This document shows, piece after piece, positions 18,598 through 27,286 of a stretch of DNA of 64,000 nt; within the stretch, counting starts at the first letter, position 1; each line of letters opens with the position of its first letter. Source of the DNA: Cyclobacteriaceae bacterium (GTDB lineage: Bacteria > Bacteroidota > Bacteroidia > Cytophagales > Cyclobacteriaceae); contig JAHBTX010000004.1 of the NCBI GenBank assembly GCA_019638395.1, positions 618,411-682,410 on the forward strand. The letters are read 5' to 3'. Both the position numbers and the translations under genes were made by a program. The notes beneath the pieces were generated by a model. That model ran no database searches and had not been told where the DNA came from. It saw only the letters and a list, made by a program, of their open reading frames with translations.

Positions 18598-18977
18598 TGA
18601 AAGGCATATATAAATATATAAAAGCTCAGTTCGCCTCTTTCATTGCGTTTGGGGTTGATTTTGCAATGACCTTAGTACTCGCTGAATTTTTTCAGGTTTG
18701 GTATCTCGCGGCCAGTATAGCAGGCAGCATCTCAGGTGCAATTACTCACTTTTTACTGGGACGTGGGTGGGTATTTGAAGCGACTAAAAAGAAAATTCCT
18801 GCACAGGCGTTGAAATACTTCGTTGTGTGGATTGGCCATATTCTCTTAACTACTGCATGTATTTATTTTTTAACTCAGTTCGTTGCTGTTGACTATGCTC
18901 TGTCAAAGATTGTTGTAGCGGTATTTATGGGTATGAGTTATAGTTATTTCTTCCAGCGGAAATTTGTATTTAATTAA
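18597..18977 (+). CDS. GtrA-family membrane protein
   Basis: This 126-residue, four-helix protein of the GtrA/DPMS flippase-like family starts at ATG 18597, overlapping the previous stop. Typical features are the first helix after a short basic N-terminus (FASFIAFGVDFAMTLVLAEF), the G-rich turn SIAGSISGAITHFLLGRGWV-like region, and the end FFQRKFVFN. Family members are thought to move polyprenyl-phosphate-linked sugars across membranes or partner with glycosyltransferases. No glycosyltransferase is next to it, so its role in this lipid operon is unknown. It could flip a lipid intermediate or assist a headgroup step. Confidence 0.8.
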   Translation: MKGIYKYIKAQFASFIAFGVDFAMTLVLAEFFQVWYLAASIAGSISGAITHFLLGRGWVFEATKKKIPAQALKYFVVWIGHILLTTACIYFLTQFVAVDYALSKIVVAVFMGMSYSYFFQRKFVFN

Positions 18978-18986
18978 GATTGTATT

Positions 18987-21533
18987 GTGAGATCGAATAG
19001 AAGATCATATTTAACTTTATTTTTTATTTTCTTGGCTGGGTACGTTTTGGCACAGGAAACTATCGTTACTGGGGTGGTGCGTGATAGCGAAACAAAAGAA
19101 CCGTTACCTTATGTAAATATTTTTTTTACCGGAACTAATGTTGGTGTTACGTCTGACCCTCATGGCAAGTATCGGATATCCACTGATAAACCATACACTC
19201 AAATACAATTTTCCTTCGTGGGGTACGAACCTGTGATTCGGGCGCTGCGAAGAGGAGAAGCCCAGGTGATTAATGTAGCATTGAAGAGTGAATCTGTAAT
19301 ACTTGAAGAAGTTGTTGTGAAATCCGGTAGAGAGAAGGAAAAATATCGAAACAAAAATAATCCGGCAGTTGACCTGATCAGGAATGTAATTGACAACAAA
19401 GAAAAAAATCAAATTCAGGCGTATGACTATGTAGAATACGAGCAGTATGAGAAACTACAATTTTCACTGAGCAGTTTGGTTGAGAAACTGAAAGAAAAAA
19501 AATTGTATAAGAAGTATAAGTTCTTTTTTGAGAATATTGATACCGCCAAAATTGAAGGGAAATCCTTGCTTCCCATATATTTACAAGAGACAATTACAAG
19601 AAATTATTACCGCAAAAATCCTAAGGCAGAGAATTCGCTGATTGTGGCCCATAAAAAAGTTAGTTTTGAAGACTATATCGACAACGAGGGTTTAAGTACC
19701 TACCTGAATTACCTGTATCAGGATATTAATATTTATGACAACAATATTTCCATTCTTACTAACCAGTTTTTAAGTCCTATATCCGAGGTCTCCCCATTAT
19801 TCTACAAGTTCTATCTTAGTGATACTGTGATGGTGAATAATGTGATGCTCTACGAGCTTACCTTTGTGCCAAGAAATGATACCGATTTCTTGTTTCAAGG
19901 TATGCTTTATATAACCATGGATGACCGCTACGCTGTGCAGCGCGTGGAAATGGGTGTTAATAAAAATATAAACCTGAATTGGGTACGTGAGTTGCACATC
20001 ATCCAGAATTTTGAGAGAAGCAAAGATGAGCGCTATCATCTCACCAAGAGCACTATGATGGCCGATTTTTCTTTATCCAAGGGAGGTGGAGGAATCTTCG
20101 GAGAGCGAACTATATCCATAAAGGATTTTGAAATAAACTTACCGCTGCCCGATAGTATGTTTCAAAGGGGTAAGGAGGTGGTATTGAATGAAGAACAGGA
20201 AAAAGATGATGAGTTTTGGGCGTCAAACAGACACGATTCATTGACGGTTGCAGAATCGAAGGTATATGCCAATATTGATAGTTTACAGAAAATCCCTTCG
20301 TTTCGCAGAACGATGAATTTCGCTACCCTGCTGTTGGCAGGATATCAGGGATTTGGGCCTTGGGAACTGGGACCTGTTAATACATTTTATAGTTTTAACC
20401 CCGTTGAGGGTTTCAGGTTGCGCGTGGGTGGTCGCACAACTCCTAAATTTAATAATCGTTTGTACCTCGAGTCCTATGTGGCTTATGGATTTAAGGACGA
20501 ACGATGGAAATATTATCTCGGAGGTACCTATTCTTTTACAAAAAAGTCTCCATTGGAATTTCCTATAAGGTCCATCCGGTTAAGCTACCAGCATGATACA
20601 AAGATTCCTGGTCAGGAACTTCAATTTGTTCAAGAGGATAATTTTCTGCTTTCCTTTAAAAGAGGCGTAAACGATAAATGGTTGTATAACGATATATGGA
20701 ATGTAGATTACGGGCATGAATTCAAAAATCATTTCTCCTTCCGTGTCGGAATAAAAAACTGGGCTCAGCAAGCTGCAGGAGGACTTAGTTTTAATATTGA
20801 GCAGCCAGATGGAGTTCAACCTGTTTCAGAAGTTGTTACTTCTGAGGTTTCACTTGAATTACGCTGGGCTCCGAAGGAGCAATTTTATCAAGGCAAACTT
20901 TATCGTATCCCAATTCCCAATAAATACCCGATTATTACAGTTCGATTGATCAACGGTATCGAAGGAATGCTTGGTGGTCAATACAACTATCAGAACGTTT
21001 CGCTTAATATTTATAAACGATTTTACTTTTCACAATTTGGTTACACCGATATTGTTGCGGAGGGAGGATATATATTCGGAATCGTGCCGTATCCCCTTCT
21101 TACAATTCACCGAGCCAACCAAACATACTCTTACCAGCTTCAGTCCTACAACTTGATGAACTTTTTGGAGTTTGTAAGTGATCAGTATGTGAGTATTCAC
21201 TTCGATCATTATTTCAATGGTTTCTTCTTCAATAAGGTTCCATTATTAAAGAAACTCAAATTACGTGAAGTAGCTACCTTTAAAGTATTGTTTGGTGGTA
21301 TTCGGCATGAAAACATTCCTACCGATTCTAATGGCCTGATGCAATTCCCTACAACAGTTGATGGAATTCCGGAAACGTATTCGTTGGAGGGAGAGCCCTA
21401 CATGGAGGCCAGTATAGGAATTGCGAATGTCTTTAAGTTCTTCAGGGTAGACTTAGTGAAGCGGCTATCTTATTTGAACCACCCTAATGTTGCAGAGTGG
21501 GGAATACGAGCAAGATTTAAGTTTGATTTTTGA
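18987..21533 (+). CDS. outer-membrane DUF5686 protein with carboxypeptidase-like regulatory domain
   Basis: This 848-residue protein starts at GTG 18987 with a signal peptide ending VLAQ. Residues about 25-105 form a carboxypeptidase-regulatory-like beta-sandwich (GVVRDSETKEPLPYVNIFF, then VGYEP and LEEVVVK), as found at the front of SusC-like receptors. The rest is a DUF5686 region rich in alternating beta strands and aromatic residues, ending WGIRARFKFDF, a typical outer-membrane barrel terminus. There is no TonB plug domain. The gene sits in the middle of the inositol-sphingolipid operon, 9 bp after gtrA and 7 bp before the CDP-alcohol phosphotransferase. A role in export or placement of the lipid is possible but unproven. 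Confidence 0.82.
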   Translation: MRSNRRSYLTLFFIFLAGYVLAQETIVTGVVRDSETKEPLPYVNIFFTGTNVGVTSDPHGKYRISTDKPYTQIQFSFVGYEPVIRALRRGEAQVINVALKSESVILEEVVVKSGREKEKYRNKNNPAVDLIRNVIDNKEKNQIQAYDYVEYEQYEKLQFSLSSLVEKLKEKKLYKKYKFFFENIDTAKIEGKSLLPIYLQETITRNYYRKNPKAENSLIVAHKKVSFEDYIDNEGLSTYLNYLYQDINIYDNNISILTNQFLSPISEVSPLFYKFYLSDTVMVNNVMLYELTFVPRNDTDFLFQGMLYITMDDRYAVQRVEMGVNKNINLNWVRELHIIQNFERSKDERYHLTKSTMMADFSLSKGGGGIFGERTISIKDFEINLPLPDSMFQRGKEVVLNEEQEKDDEFWASNRHDSLTVAESKVYANIDSLQKIPSFRRTMNFATLLLAGYQGFGPWELGPVNTFYSFNPVEGFRLRVGGRTTPKFNNRLYLESYVAYGFKDERWKYYLGGTYSFTKKSPLEFPIRSIRLSYQHDTKIPGQELQFVQEDNFLLSFKRGVNDKWLYNDIWNVDYGHEFKNHFSFRVGIKNWAQQAAGGLSFNIEQPDGVQPVSEVVTSEVSLELRWAPKEQFYQGKLYRIPIPNKYPIITVRLINGIEGMLGGQYNYQNVSLNIYKRFYFSQFGYTDIVAEGGYIFGIVPYPLLTIHRANQTYSYQLQSYNLMNFLEFVSDQYVSIHFDHYFNGFFFNKVPLLKKLKLREVATFKVLFGGIRHENIPTDSNGLMQFPTTVDGIPETYSLEGEPYMEASIGIANVFKFFRVDLVKRLSYLNHPNVAEWGIRARFKFDF

Positions 21534-21540
21534 CTAATGT

Positions 21541-22251
21541 ATGAATATTTCAAATATGCCTTTGCGTGACAAGCTACAGCAGATAATATATTTTATCTTA
21601 AATCCATTTGTAAGGCTGTTAATAAAAATGGGATTAACACCAAACATGGTTACTACGATTGGTTTTTTAATGAATATCGTTGTAGCCATTATATTTATTT
21701 TTGGCGCAGAGGCGGGTAATCGGGGAGATTTGTCCTATGTTGGTTGGGCCGGGGCAATGATCCTTTTTGCGGGTTTGTTTGACATGTTGGATGGACAGGT
21801 AGCTCGTATGGGAAATATGAGTTCAAAGTTTGGTGCTTTGTTTGATTCGGTGTTAGATCGTTATTCGGAGTTGGTCACTTTTCTGGGTATTTGTTATTAT
21901 TTGGTTGGACATCACTATTTTTTAAGTTCACTATTTGCGTTTATTGGTTTAATTGGTTCAATGATGGTAAGCTACGTAAGGGCAAGGGCAGAAGGGCTGG
22001 GCATCGAATGCAAAGGAGGGTTAATGCAACGCCCTGAGCGAGTAGTTTTACTTGGTGTTTCTGCTTTGCTATGTGGTATCATTGGTAATTACATTGGAGA
22101 TTACAAACTTTTTATTCCAGGTATCCCCTTCCAGGTGTTTGAGTCGATTTCAATTTTTACAATCCCAATAACCGTGCTAGCCATACTTACAAATATTACG
22201 GCAATAAATCGCCTGAGAGATTCACGCAAGGCACTTGAGAAAATGAGTTAA
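21541..22251 (+). CDS. CDP-alcohol phosphatidyltransferase, candidate phosphatidylinositol-phosphate synthase
   Basis: This 236-residue membrane enzyme carries the complete CDP-alcohol phosphotransferase motif: D81-x2-D84-G85-x2-A88-R89-x8-G98-x3-D102-x3-D106 in DMLDGQVARMG and FGALFDSVLD. It transfers a phosphatidyl group from CDP-diacylglycerol to an alcohol acceptor. With MIPS and a PgpA-like phosphatase in the same operon, the acceptor is most likely inositol-3-phosphate, as in the Bacteroides inositol-lipid cluster. Phosphatidylglycerophosphate or phosphatidylserine synthase activity cannot be excluded by motif alone. It has about six helices and an N-terminal amphipathic segment before helix 1. 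Confidence 0.85.
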   Translation: MNISNMPLRDKLQQIIYFILNPFVRLLIKMGLTPNMVTTIGFLMNIVVAIIFIFGAEAGNRGDLSYVGWAGAMILFAGLFDMLDGQVARMGNMSSKFGALFDSVLDRYSELVTFLGICYYLVGHHYFLSSLFAFIGLIGSMMVSYVRARAEGLGIECKGGLMQRPERVVLLGVSALLCGIIGNYIGDYKLFIPGIPFQVFESISIFTIPITVLAILTNITAINRLRDSRKALEKMS

Positions 22252-22254
22252 CAA

Positions 22255-22815
22255 ATGAAATTTTTTTTACTCTTTACAATTATACTTGTCAACCAACTGG
22301 CATATTCAGGAATTGAAATGCCGCTGGGAAACCATTTACCAGAAAATGATTCTTTCCCAAAACCCACCGGTATTAAAGATATGTTGTTTTATATCCAGCG
22401 TACACCAAATATAAATACAATTATCTATGCGCTAAATAAGGAGCGTGATGGATCTTTAAATAAAGAGGAACCTGTTCACGTATTCTGGATTCGATTTGCA
22501 GAAGATGGTACTTATAAGGAGCTATCCTTAATTCAACAGAATTATGCGTATGGTCTGAAGTCCACAAAAATCAATGAAGACAATTATGAACTGCGTTTTG
22601 TGTCTTACAAAAAGTATGTGTTTTATCTGAAGCGGTCAAATGAAGACAAGACTTTTAAAGCATACACACTGATTGGGGATAAACTATGCATTTTGAATCG
22701 AGTATTTGTAAGCATTGAAGGTGGAACTTTTTGGTTTCCGCATGTGGTTTATGTGGAAATAACAGGCACAGATACTGATACGGGAAAGGAAGTAATCACG
22801 CGTTTTAAACCTTGA
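22255..22815 (+). CDS. DUF4833-type secreted protein
   Basis: This 186-residue protein has an N-terminal hydrophobic signal (FFLLFTIILVNQLAYSG). The body is beta-rich and includes DMLFYIQRTPNINTIIYALN, EPVHVFWIRFAEDGTYKEL and QQNYAYGLKS, matching the DUF4833 pattern as I remember it. The domain is found in Bacteroidota near inositol-lipid genes and has no known activity. It starts 3 bp after the CDP-alcohol phosphotransferase, firmly inside the operon. A periplasmic accessory role in lipid headgroup handling is an inference from location. Confidence 0.65.
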   Translation: MKFFLLFTIILVNQLAYSGIEMPLGNHLPENDSFPKPTGIKDMLFYIQRTPNINTIIYALNKERDGSLNKEEPVHVFWIRFAEDGTYKELSLIQQNYAYGLKSTKINEDNYELRFVSYKKYVFYLKRSNEDKTFKAYTLIGDKLCILNRVFVSIEGGTFWFPHVVYVEITGTDTDTGKEVITRFKP

Positions 22816-22916
22816 AAGATAGACTGGCAAGCCGAATTTCTTGATCGTGATCTTGTTCTCGCTATTTCGGATAATTGAGTACTTTACTAATAGATAAACA
22901 AATAATGTGAAGAAAG

Positions 22917-23522
22917 ATGGAAAAAAAATTTATATCGAATTCATCTGAGTCGCAGCGAATGTTTAAGCGTGACTGGATGGAAGCCTTATCCAAAGTGCAT
23001 TTTTCGGTTCCGTTGTTTATTTATGTTCCTGTAATTCTGTATTTCGGATGGAATGGCTTTGTTGTGGCTGCAATCACAGACTTTCTGCTGGCGATTGTGG
23101 GCGGGCTGTTTGTCTGGACTTTTACGGAATACATTTTACATCGGTTTGTATTTCACTTTGTACCTGCATCCAATTGGGGCCAGCGGCTGCATTTTATTTT
23201 TCATGGTGTACATCATGATTACCCTAATGATGCCAAACGATTGGTCTTGCCTCCGTCTGTCAGTATTCCATTGGCAACCGGCTTTTACTTTTTGTTTGAT
23301 GCCATGTTACCAACTCAATATTTGTATCCTTTTTTTTCAGCCTTCATTTCGGGATATTTATTTTACGACATTTCGCATTATGCTTTGCATCATGCTAATT
23401 TTAAGAGTTCATTTTGGAAGAGGTTAAAACAACATCACATGCTTCATCATTATACTGATGCCACGAAAGGATATGGCGTGAGTTCTTCCTTTTGGGACAA
23501 AATTTTTCGGTCAGACTTTTAA
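22917..23522 (+). CDS. fatty-acid hydroxylase / sterol desaturase family protein, paralogue 2
   Basis: This 201-residue membrane protein has all di-iron histidine clusters: HRFVFHF, HGVHHDYP, HYALHH and HHMLHHY, with the family end GYGVSSSFWDKIF. It is a paralogue of 10178-10801 and 35038-35706. Location between DUF4833 and the PAP2 enzyme, in a sphingolipid operon, makes hydroxylation of the ceramide acyl chain or the sphingoid base the likely reaction. A 101-bp gap separates it from the previous gene, the largest break inside the run, so a secondary promoter is possible. Confidence 0.88.
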   Translation: MEKKFISNSSESQRMFKRDWMEALSKVHFSVPLFIYVPVILYFGWNGFVVAAITDFLLAIVGGLFVWTFTEYILHRFVFHFVPASNWGQRLHFIFHGVHHDYPNDAKRLVLPPSVSIPLATGFYFLFDAMLPTQYLYPFFSAFISGYLFYDISHYALHHANFKSSFWKRLKQHHMLHHYTDATKGYGVSSSFWDKIFRSDF

Positions 23523-23527
23523 TAGTT

Positions 23528-24472
23528 GTGAAACAGTCGTCTGTGGGTTCGTCCAAATCCCTGTTTTCGGTCAAAGATGTAGCAGCGGTAGCCTCAGGTT
23601 CAATAGCCTATTTGGTATTGGCTTATATTATTATTGGATTTAAAGCCGATCAAATTGTGCTCGTGGGAATATTCAATGCCCTCTATTTTTCATCATTTCA
23701 GACTCGGAAATTAATATTGGGCTTTCTCATCTTTATAGTGTTTTGGGTACTCTTCGACAGCATGAAGGCTTTCCCTAATTACCTCTTCAATACTGTACAT
23801 ATTGAAAGTCTTTACAATGCAGAAAAAGCACTATTTGGAATTCATAGAGAAGGTACCATACTCACGCCCAACGAATACTTTAAAGCCAATGGCCGCCTAT
23901 TCCTTGACTTATTGGCCGGACTGTTCTACCTGTGTTGGATACCTGTGCCATTAGCATTTGCTGTTTATCTCTTTATCAAGAACAGGCTTGCTTTTCTACA
24001 ATTCTCGCTCACTTTTCTGGTGGTTAATTTAATTGGCTTTGTAATATATTATCTGTACCCCGCAGCCCCGCCCTGGTACGTGGAAAATATTGGATTTCAT
24101 TTTATTCCACACACACCGGGCAATGTGGCTGCTTTATCGTCCTTTGATCAATTTACCGGAGTGCCGGTTTTTGCCGCATTATATTCGAAAAGTTCTAATG
24201 TGTTTGCAGCCATGCCTTCCCTTCACTCAGCCTATCCTTTAATTGTATTTTATTATGGACTGAAACACAAGATTGGCATGATGAACATCTTCTTTGGTAT
24301 AGTAGCAATAGGTATTTGGTTTGCGGCAGTATACTCACGCCATCATTATTTACTTGATGTTTTTCTTGGAATTGGATGCGCTGTGGCTGGAATTGTTCTC
24401 TTCAATTGGCTTGAACTAAAAAGTACAATAGTTCAAAAGTTCCTTACAAAATACCACTCCCTTATCCGGTAG
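23528..24472 (+). CDS. PAP2 / Aur1-like enzyme, candidate inositol-phosphorylceramide synthase
   Basis: This 314-residue protein uses GTG 23528, 5 bp after the hydroxylase stop. An ATG at 23492 lies inside that gene and is unlikely. The polytopic membrane protein carries the PAP2 active-site motifs AAMPSLHSAYP (C2, with catalytic His) and YSRHHYLLDVFLG (C3, with His and Asp). They are preceded by the YPAAPPWY motif typical of Aur1-like members. In fungi and Bacteroides such enzymes transfer phosphoinositol from phosphatidylinositol to ceramide. As last gene of the run it supplies the step that joins the sphingolipid and inositol halves of the pathway. A plain lipid phosphatase is the alternative. 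Confidence 0.82.
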   Translation: MKQSSVGSSKSLFSVKDVAAVASGSIAYLVLAYIIIGFKADQIVLVGIFNALYFSSFQTRKLILGFLIFIVFWVLFDSMKAFPNYLFNTVHIESLYNAEKALFGIHREGTILTPNEYFKANGRLFLDLLAGLFYLCWIPVPLAFAVYLFIKNRLAFLQFSLTFLVVNLIGFVIYYLYPAAPPWYVENIGFHFIPHTPGNVAALSSFDQFTGVPVFAALYSKSSNVFAAMPSLHSAYPLIVFYYGLKHKIGMMNIFFGIVAIGIWFAAVYSRHHYLLDVFLGIGCAVAGIVLFNWLELKSTIVQKFLTKYHSLIR

Positions 24473-24504
24473 AGTATTGAGTTATAGTTATAAATTAGCA
24501 AGGA

Positions 24505-24903
24505 CTAATGGCTTATCTCCATAAGGTTTTTTCCAGCCTTCTCCTTTTTTCCGATAAACCTTTTTCGATGCTGCAAACCCCATTCAACCATTACCTCCAA
24601 AACAGTTTTTAGTGAATTCCCGGATTTGGTCAGTTCATACTCAACGGTTACGGGAATGGAAGCATAAACTGTGCGGGTTACAATTCCGTTGACTTCTAAA
24701 TCCTTCAATTCTTTGGAAAGCATACGAGGTGTAATCTTAGGGATTTCCCTTTCCAATTCCTTGAAACGCTTCTTGCCATAGAGTAGCGAACCGATTATCG
24801 GGAGTTTCCATTTACCGTTCAACACATTCATTGTGTCGTTTACGGCTAACACAAACTCTCCTGAACAATTCTTGACCTGCTCTAATTTTGATAATCTGCT
24901 CAT
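24505..24903 (-). CDS. HxlR-family transcriptional regulator
   Basis: This 132-residue winged-helix protein has the HxlR core NVLNGKWKLPIIGSLLYGKK, then FKELEREIPKITPRMLSKEL and LTKSGNSL. An N-terminal cysteine (C13 in VKNCSGEF) sits where redox-sensing members such as QorR and HypR carry their reactive thiol. It is divergent from a QOR2-like reductase and a perfect 34-bp palindrome lies between them. A quinone- or electrophile-responsive repressor of the 25.0-27.9 kb cassette is the natural reading. The same operator pattern occurs at 13226-13282. Confidence 0.9.
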   Translation of the reverse strand: MSRLSKLEQVKNCSGEFVLAVNDTMNVLNGKWKLPIIGSLLYGKKRFKELEREIPKITPRMLSKELKDLEVNGIVTRTVYASIPVTVEYELTKSGNSLKTVLEVMVEWGLQHRKRFIGKKEKAGKNLMEISH

Positions 24904-24923
24904 ATCCTTTGTATTTACAATTA

Positions 24924-24975
24924 CTATACAAGAGTATAGCGCTATACTCTTGTATAGCGGTTACTAAAGTATAGC
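24924..24975. promoter_or_regulatory. HxlR operator: perfect 34-bp palindrome plus third half-site
   Basis: Positions 24924-24957 are perfectly symmetric about 24940/24941; each arm reads CTATACAAGAGTATAGC. GTATAGC occurs in direct orientation at 24934, 24952 and 24969 (18- and 17-bp steps), the last overlapping the -33 region of the divergent oxidoreductase promoter. The location 20 bp from the HxlR start fits autoregulation as well as repression of the neighbour. Confidence 0.75.
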
Positions 24976-24984
24976 AAATGTAAG

Positions 24985-24992
24985 TATCTTTG
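24985..24992 (+). promoter_or_regulatory. -7 promoter box (TAnnTTTG) of the redox cassette
   Basis: TATCTTTG matches the Bacteroidota sigma-A -7 consensus and lies 35 bp before the ATG of the reductase gene, immediately after the HxlR operator half-sites. Repressor binding upstream would block polymerase. The -33 element is not clear. Confidence 0.6.
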
Positions 24993-25027
24993 TTCAATAT
25001 CAAATAAACTCAAAAAAAAAATAAACG

Positions 25028-25909
25028 ATGAACAAAGTATTGATAACCGGAGCAACGGGTCAGTTAGGCACGGCAACAATTGATTTCCTCTTGGCTAAGC
25101 ATAAAAAAGACAACATTATAGCATTAGCCCGTAACGCGGATAAAGCAGCAACCCTCAAATCAAAAGGCATAGATGTAAAAATCGGGAACTATGACGATTA
25201 CACCTCATTACTGCAAGCCACAAAAGGCGTGAAAACCATGCTACTCATTTCTTCAAGCGAAATGACCAAAAGTCGTGCAATCCATCATATCAATGCAATT
25301 AATGCGGCTAAAGAAAATGGCGTAAAGCACATTATATATACGGGATTCATTCGCACCCATGACGACCCAACCTCGCCACTTTGGTTTATTGCCAAAGACC
25401 ATGTGGAAACTGAGAAATACCTGAAAGAATCCGGCATCAACTATACTCTTTTTGAAAACGGATTTTACCTGGACATGTTGATGGACTTCATAGGAAAGAA
25501 TATTGTGGACACAAAAACCATTTTTGTTCCAGCCGGTAATGGTAAAATCAATTTTGTGCTACGTGACGAAATTGCCGAGGCCCTGGCCAATGTGCTTACC
25601 ACAACCGGACACGAAAACAAAACCTATAATATCGGTATAGAGCAACCCGTGTCGTTTCATGAAATTGCCGGTTACATCACTGACATCACAGGGGTTTCAA
25701 TCAGTTATGTTTCACCCGAACCTGATGTATATATCCAAACGTTATTAAAGTATGGTGTTCCGGAAATGTATGCCCGCATGTTCTCAGCTTTTGCTGTGGC
25801 TTTTGCCGCAAATACTATGAATGTGCCTACTACTGATTTGACGAAACTTCTTGGGAGAAAGCCAACTTCAGTAAATCAATTTTTAAATTCTTTTTTTAAC
25901 AAAAAATAG
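25028..25909 (+). CDS. NmrA-like SDR, QOR2-type NAD(P)H:quinone oxidoreductase
   Basis: This 293-residue atypical SDR has the N-terminal Rossmann loop ITGATGQLGTATIDFL. HIIYTGFIRTHDDPTSPLWF and YTLFENGFYLDML follow, as in QOR2/YtfG-like quinone reductases that lack the classical Tyr-Lys pair. It reduces quinones or related electrophiles with NAD(P)H in the cytoplasm. It is the first gene of a cassette with DoxX, an extradiol-dioxygenase-like protein and a glutathione peroxidase. It lies divergent from an HxlR regulator, a pairing seen for QorR/qor2 systems. The family is firm and the exact substrate unknown. Confidence 0.85.
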   Translation: MNKVLITGATGQLGTATIDFLLAKHKKDNIIALARNADKAATLKSKGIDVKIGNYDDYTSLLQATKGVKTMLLISSSEMTKSRAIHHINAINAAKENGVKHIIYTGFIRTHDDPTSPLWFIAKDHVETEKYLKESGINYTLFENGFYLDMLMDFIGKNIVDTKTIFVPAGNGKINFVLRDEIAEALANVLTTTGHENKTYNIGIEQPVSFHEIAGYITDITGVSISYVSPEPDVYIQTLLKYGVPEMYARMFSAFAVAFAANTMNVPTTDLTKLLGRKPTSVNQFLNSFFNKK

Positions 25910-25915
25910 AAAAAT

Positions 25916-26326
25916 ATGACTTCAACAAATAAGAGTAAAGCGCTCAACATCTCATTATGGATTGCACAGGTATTATTAGCACTTATGTTTTTAATGGCAG
26001 GTGCTATGAAATCAGCCCAACCTGTAGAAGAGCTTGCCAAATCCATGTCATGGGTAAATGATTTTTCCGCTGGGATGGTCAGGTTTATTGGTGCATCGGA
26101 GTTGTTGGGAGGTATCGGGCTTTTGCTGCCTTCATTGTTGCGCATCAGACCATTGCTTACGCCATTGGCGGCATTAGGACTTTTTATAGTTATGGTATTT
26201 GCTTTTATATATCATGTATCCAAAGGCGAATACGAGTTATTACCTGTTAATTCGATTTTAGGAACAATTGCACTTTTTATTGTATGGGGCAGGTATAAGA
26301 AGGTGCCAATTCAACCCAAGGCATAA
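25916..26326 (+). CDS. DoxX-family membrane protein
   Basis: This 136-residue protein has four predicted helices. DoxX features include the first helix with LLALMFLMAGAMKSAQP, the central FIGASELLGGIGLLLP (a family hallmark) and the last helix LGTIALFIVWGRYK. The family includes subunits of thiosulfate:quinone reductase and redox-stress membrane complexes, but most small members are uncharacterised. It starts 6 bp after the QOR2-like gene and 9 bp before the dioxygenase-like gene, so it belongs to the HxlR-controlled cassette. Confidence 0.85.
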   Translation: MTSTNKSKALNISLWIAQVLLALMFLMAGAMKSAQPVEELAKSMSWVNDFSAGMVRFIGASELLGGIGLLLPSLLRIRPLLTPLAALGLFIVMVFAFIYHVSKGEYELLPVNSILGTIALFIVWGRYKKVPIQPKA

Positions 26327-26335
26327 TTTATTTTA

Positions 26336-27229
26336 ATGGAGCGCAACCAATTTATTAAGTCATTATTAGCACTAACCGCTATGGGAACATTGGCTGGATT
26401 TAAAAATTTTACTGATGCACTTCCTATCCAAAGCAGGAAGATGCCCGTGTTGTTTACATCGCACGGCAACCCGATGGATATTCCTGTTTCCAGAAGCGAG
26501 AGAGCGTTTTGGCAAAAGTTGTTTGAATTAGGACAAGACTTGCAAAAAAATTATGACGTAAAAGCTGCGTTAGTTGTGTCGGCTCATTGGTGTACAAAAG
26601 GAACATTCGTAAACATATCGCCCGACCAAAAACAGATTTATGATTATTACGGCTTCCCCGAAGAATACTACAAGGTATATTACAAAGCTAAAGGTTCGCC
26701 CGAAGTTGCTCATGAAGTAAAGCAATTAGCTCCCTCTAGTTCCGAAACAACCGATTGGGGTTTAGACCACGGAGCGTGGCCTATGCTGATGCACTTATTT
26801 CCTGAAGCCAACATTCCCGTCTTTCAATTGAGCATTGACTATTATGCCAAGCCTGAATATCATTATGAATTAGGCAAACAGCTAAAATCATTGCGCAACA
26901 AAGGTGTGTTGATTATTGGCAGCGGAGCACTCATCCATAATTTGCCATTAGCCGGACAAAAAATGCGTTACAATGATAGGACCCCTTATGGTTGGGAAGT
27001 AGAATATGACGCATGGATTAAGCAACAAGTTGATGACCGAAACTTTGCTAATATCATTGACTACGCAAACAGCCATAAGTTAGGCAAGTTAGCTGCGCCC
27101 ACCCCTGACCATTTCGTGCCTGTGCTATACAGTTTGGGACTTATGGAAAGTAGTGATGAAATAAAATATTTCTACGAAGCCGAACCAACCATTCCTGCTT
27201 TTAGTGAAAGAAGTTTCAGAGTTGGATAA
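26336..27229 (+). CDS. ygiD: 4,5-DOPA-dioxygenase-extradiol-like protein (YgiD family)
   Basis: This 297-residue, LigB-type class III extradiol dioxygenase family member has putative metal-binding histidines in FTSHGNPMD, VSAHW, LDHGAWPML and TPDHFVPV. YgiD-type proteins cleave or otherwise handle catechol-like compounds and are usually cytoplasmic. The N-terminus here (ERNQFIKSLLALTAMGTLAG) resembles an export signal, which is unusual and may mean periplasmic location, although the twin arginine is missing. It lies in the redox cassette 9 bp after doxX. Likely a detoxifying enzyme for quinone/catechol compounds. Confidence 0.85.
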   Translation: MERNQFIKSLLALTAMGTLAGFKNFTDALPIQSRKMPVLFTSHGNPMDIPVSRSERAFWQKLFELGQDLQKNYDVKAALVVSAHWCTKGTFVNISPDQKQIYDYYGFPEEYYKVYYKAKGSPEVAHEVKQLAPSSSETTDWGLDHGAWPMLMHLFPEANIPVFQLSIDYYAKPEYHYELGKQLKSLRNKGVLIIGSGALIHNLPLAGQKMRYNDRTPYGWEVEYDAWIKQQVDDRNFANIIDYANSHKLGKLAAPTPDHFVPVLYSLGLMESSDEIKYFYEAEPTIPAFSERSFRVG

Positions 27230-27286
27230 AACATTTCAGAGTTTGAATTGTTGGATATATGGATTAATGAACTCTTACCAAAGATT

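Noticed and set aside
24924-24975. Perfect palindrome as an intrinsic terminator
   Set aside because: It lies between divergent start codons without a T-run; an HxlR operator fits better.
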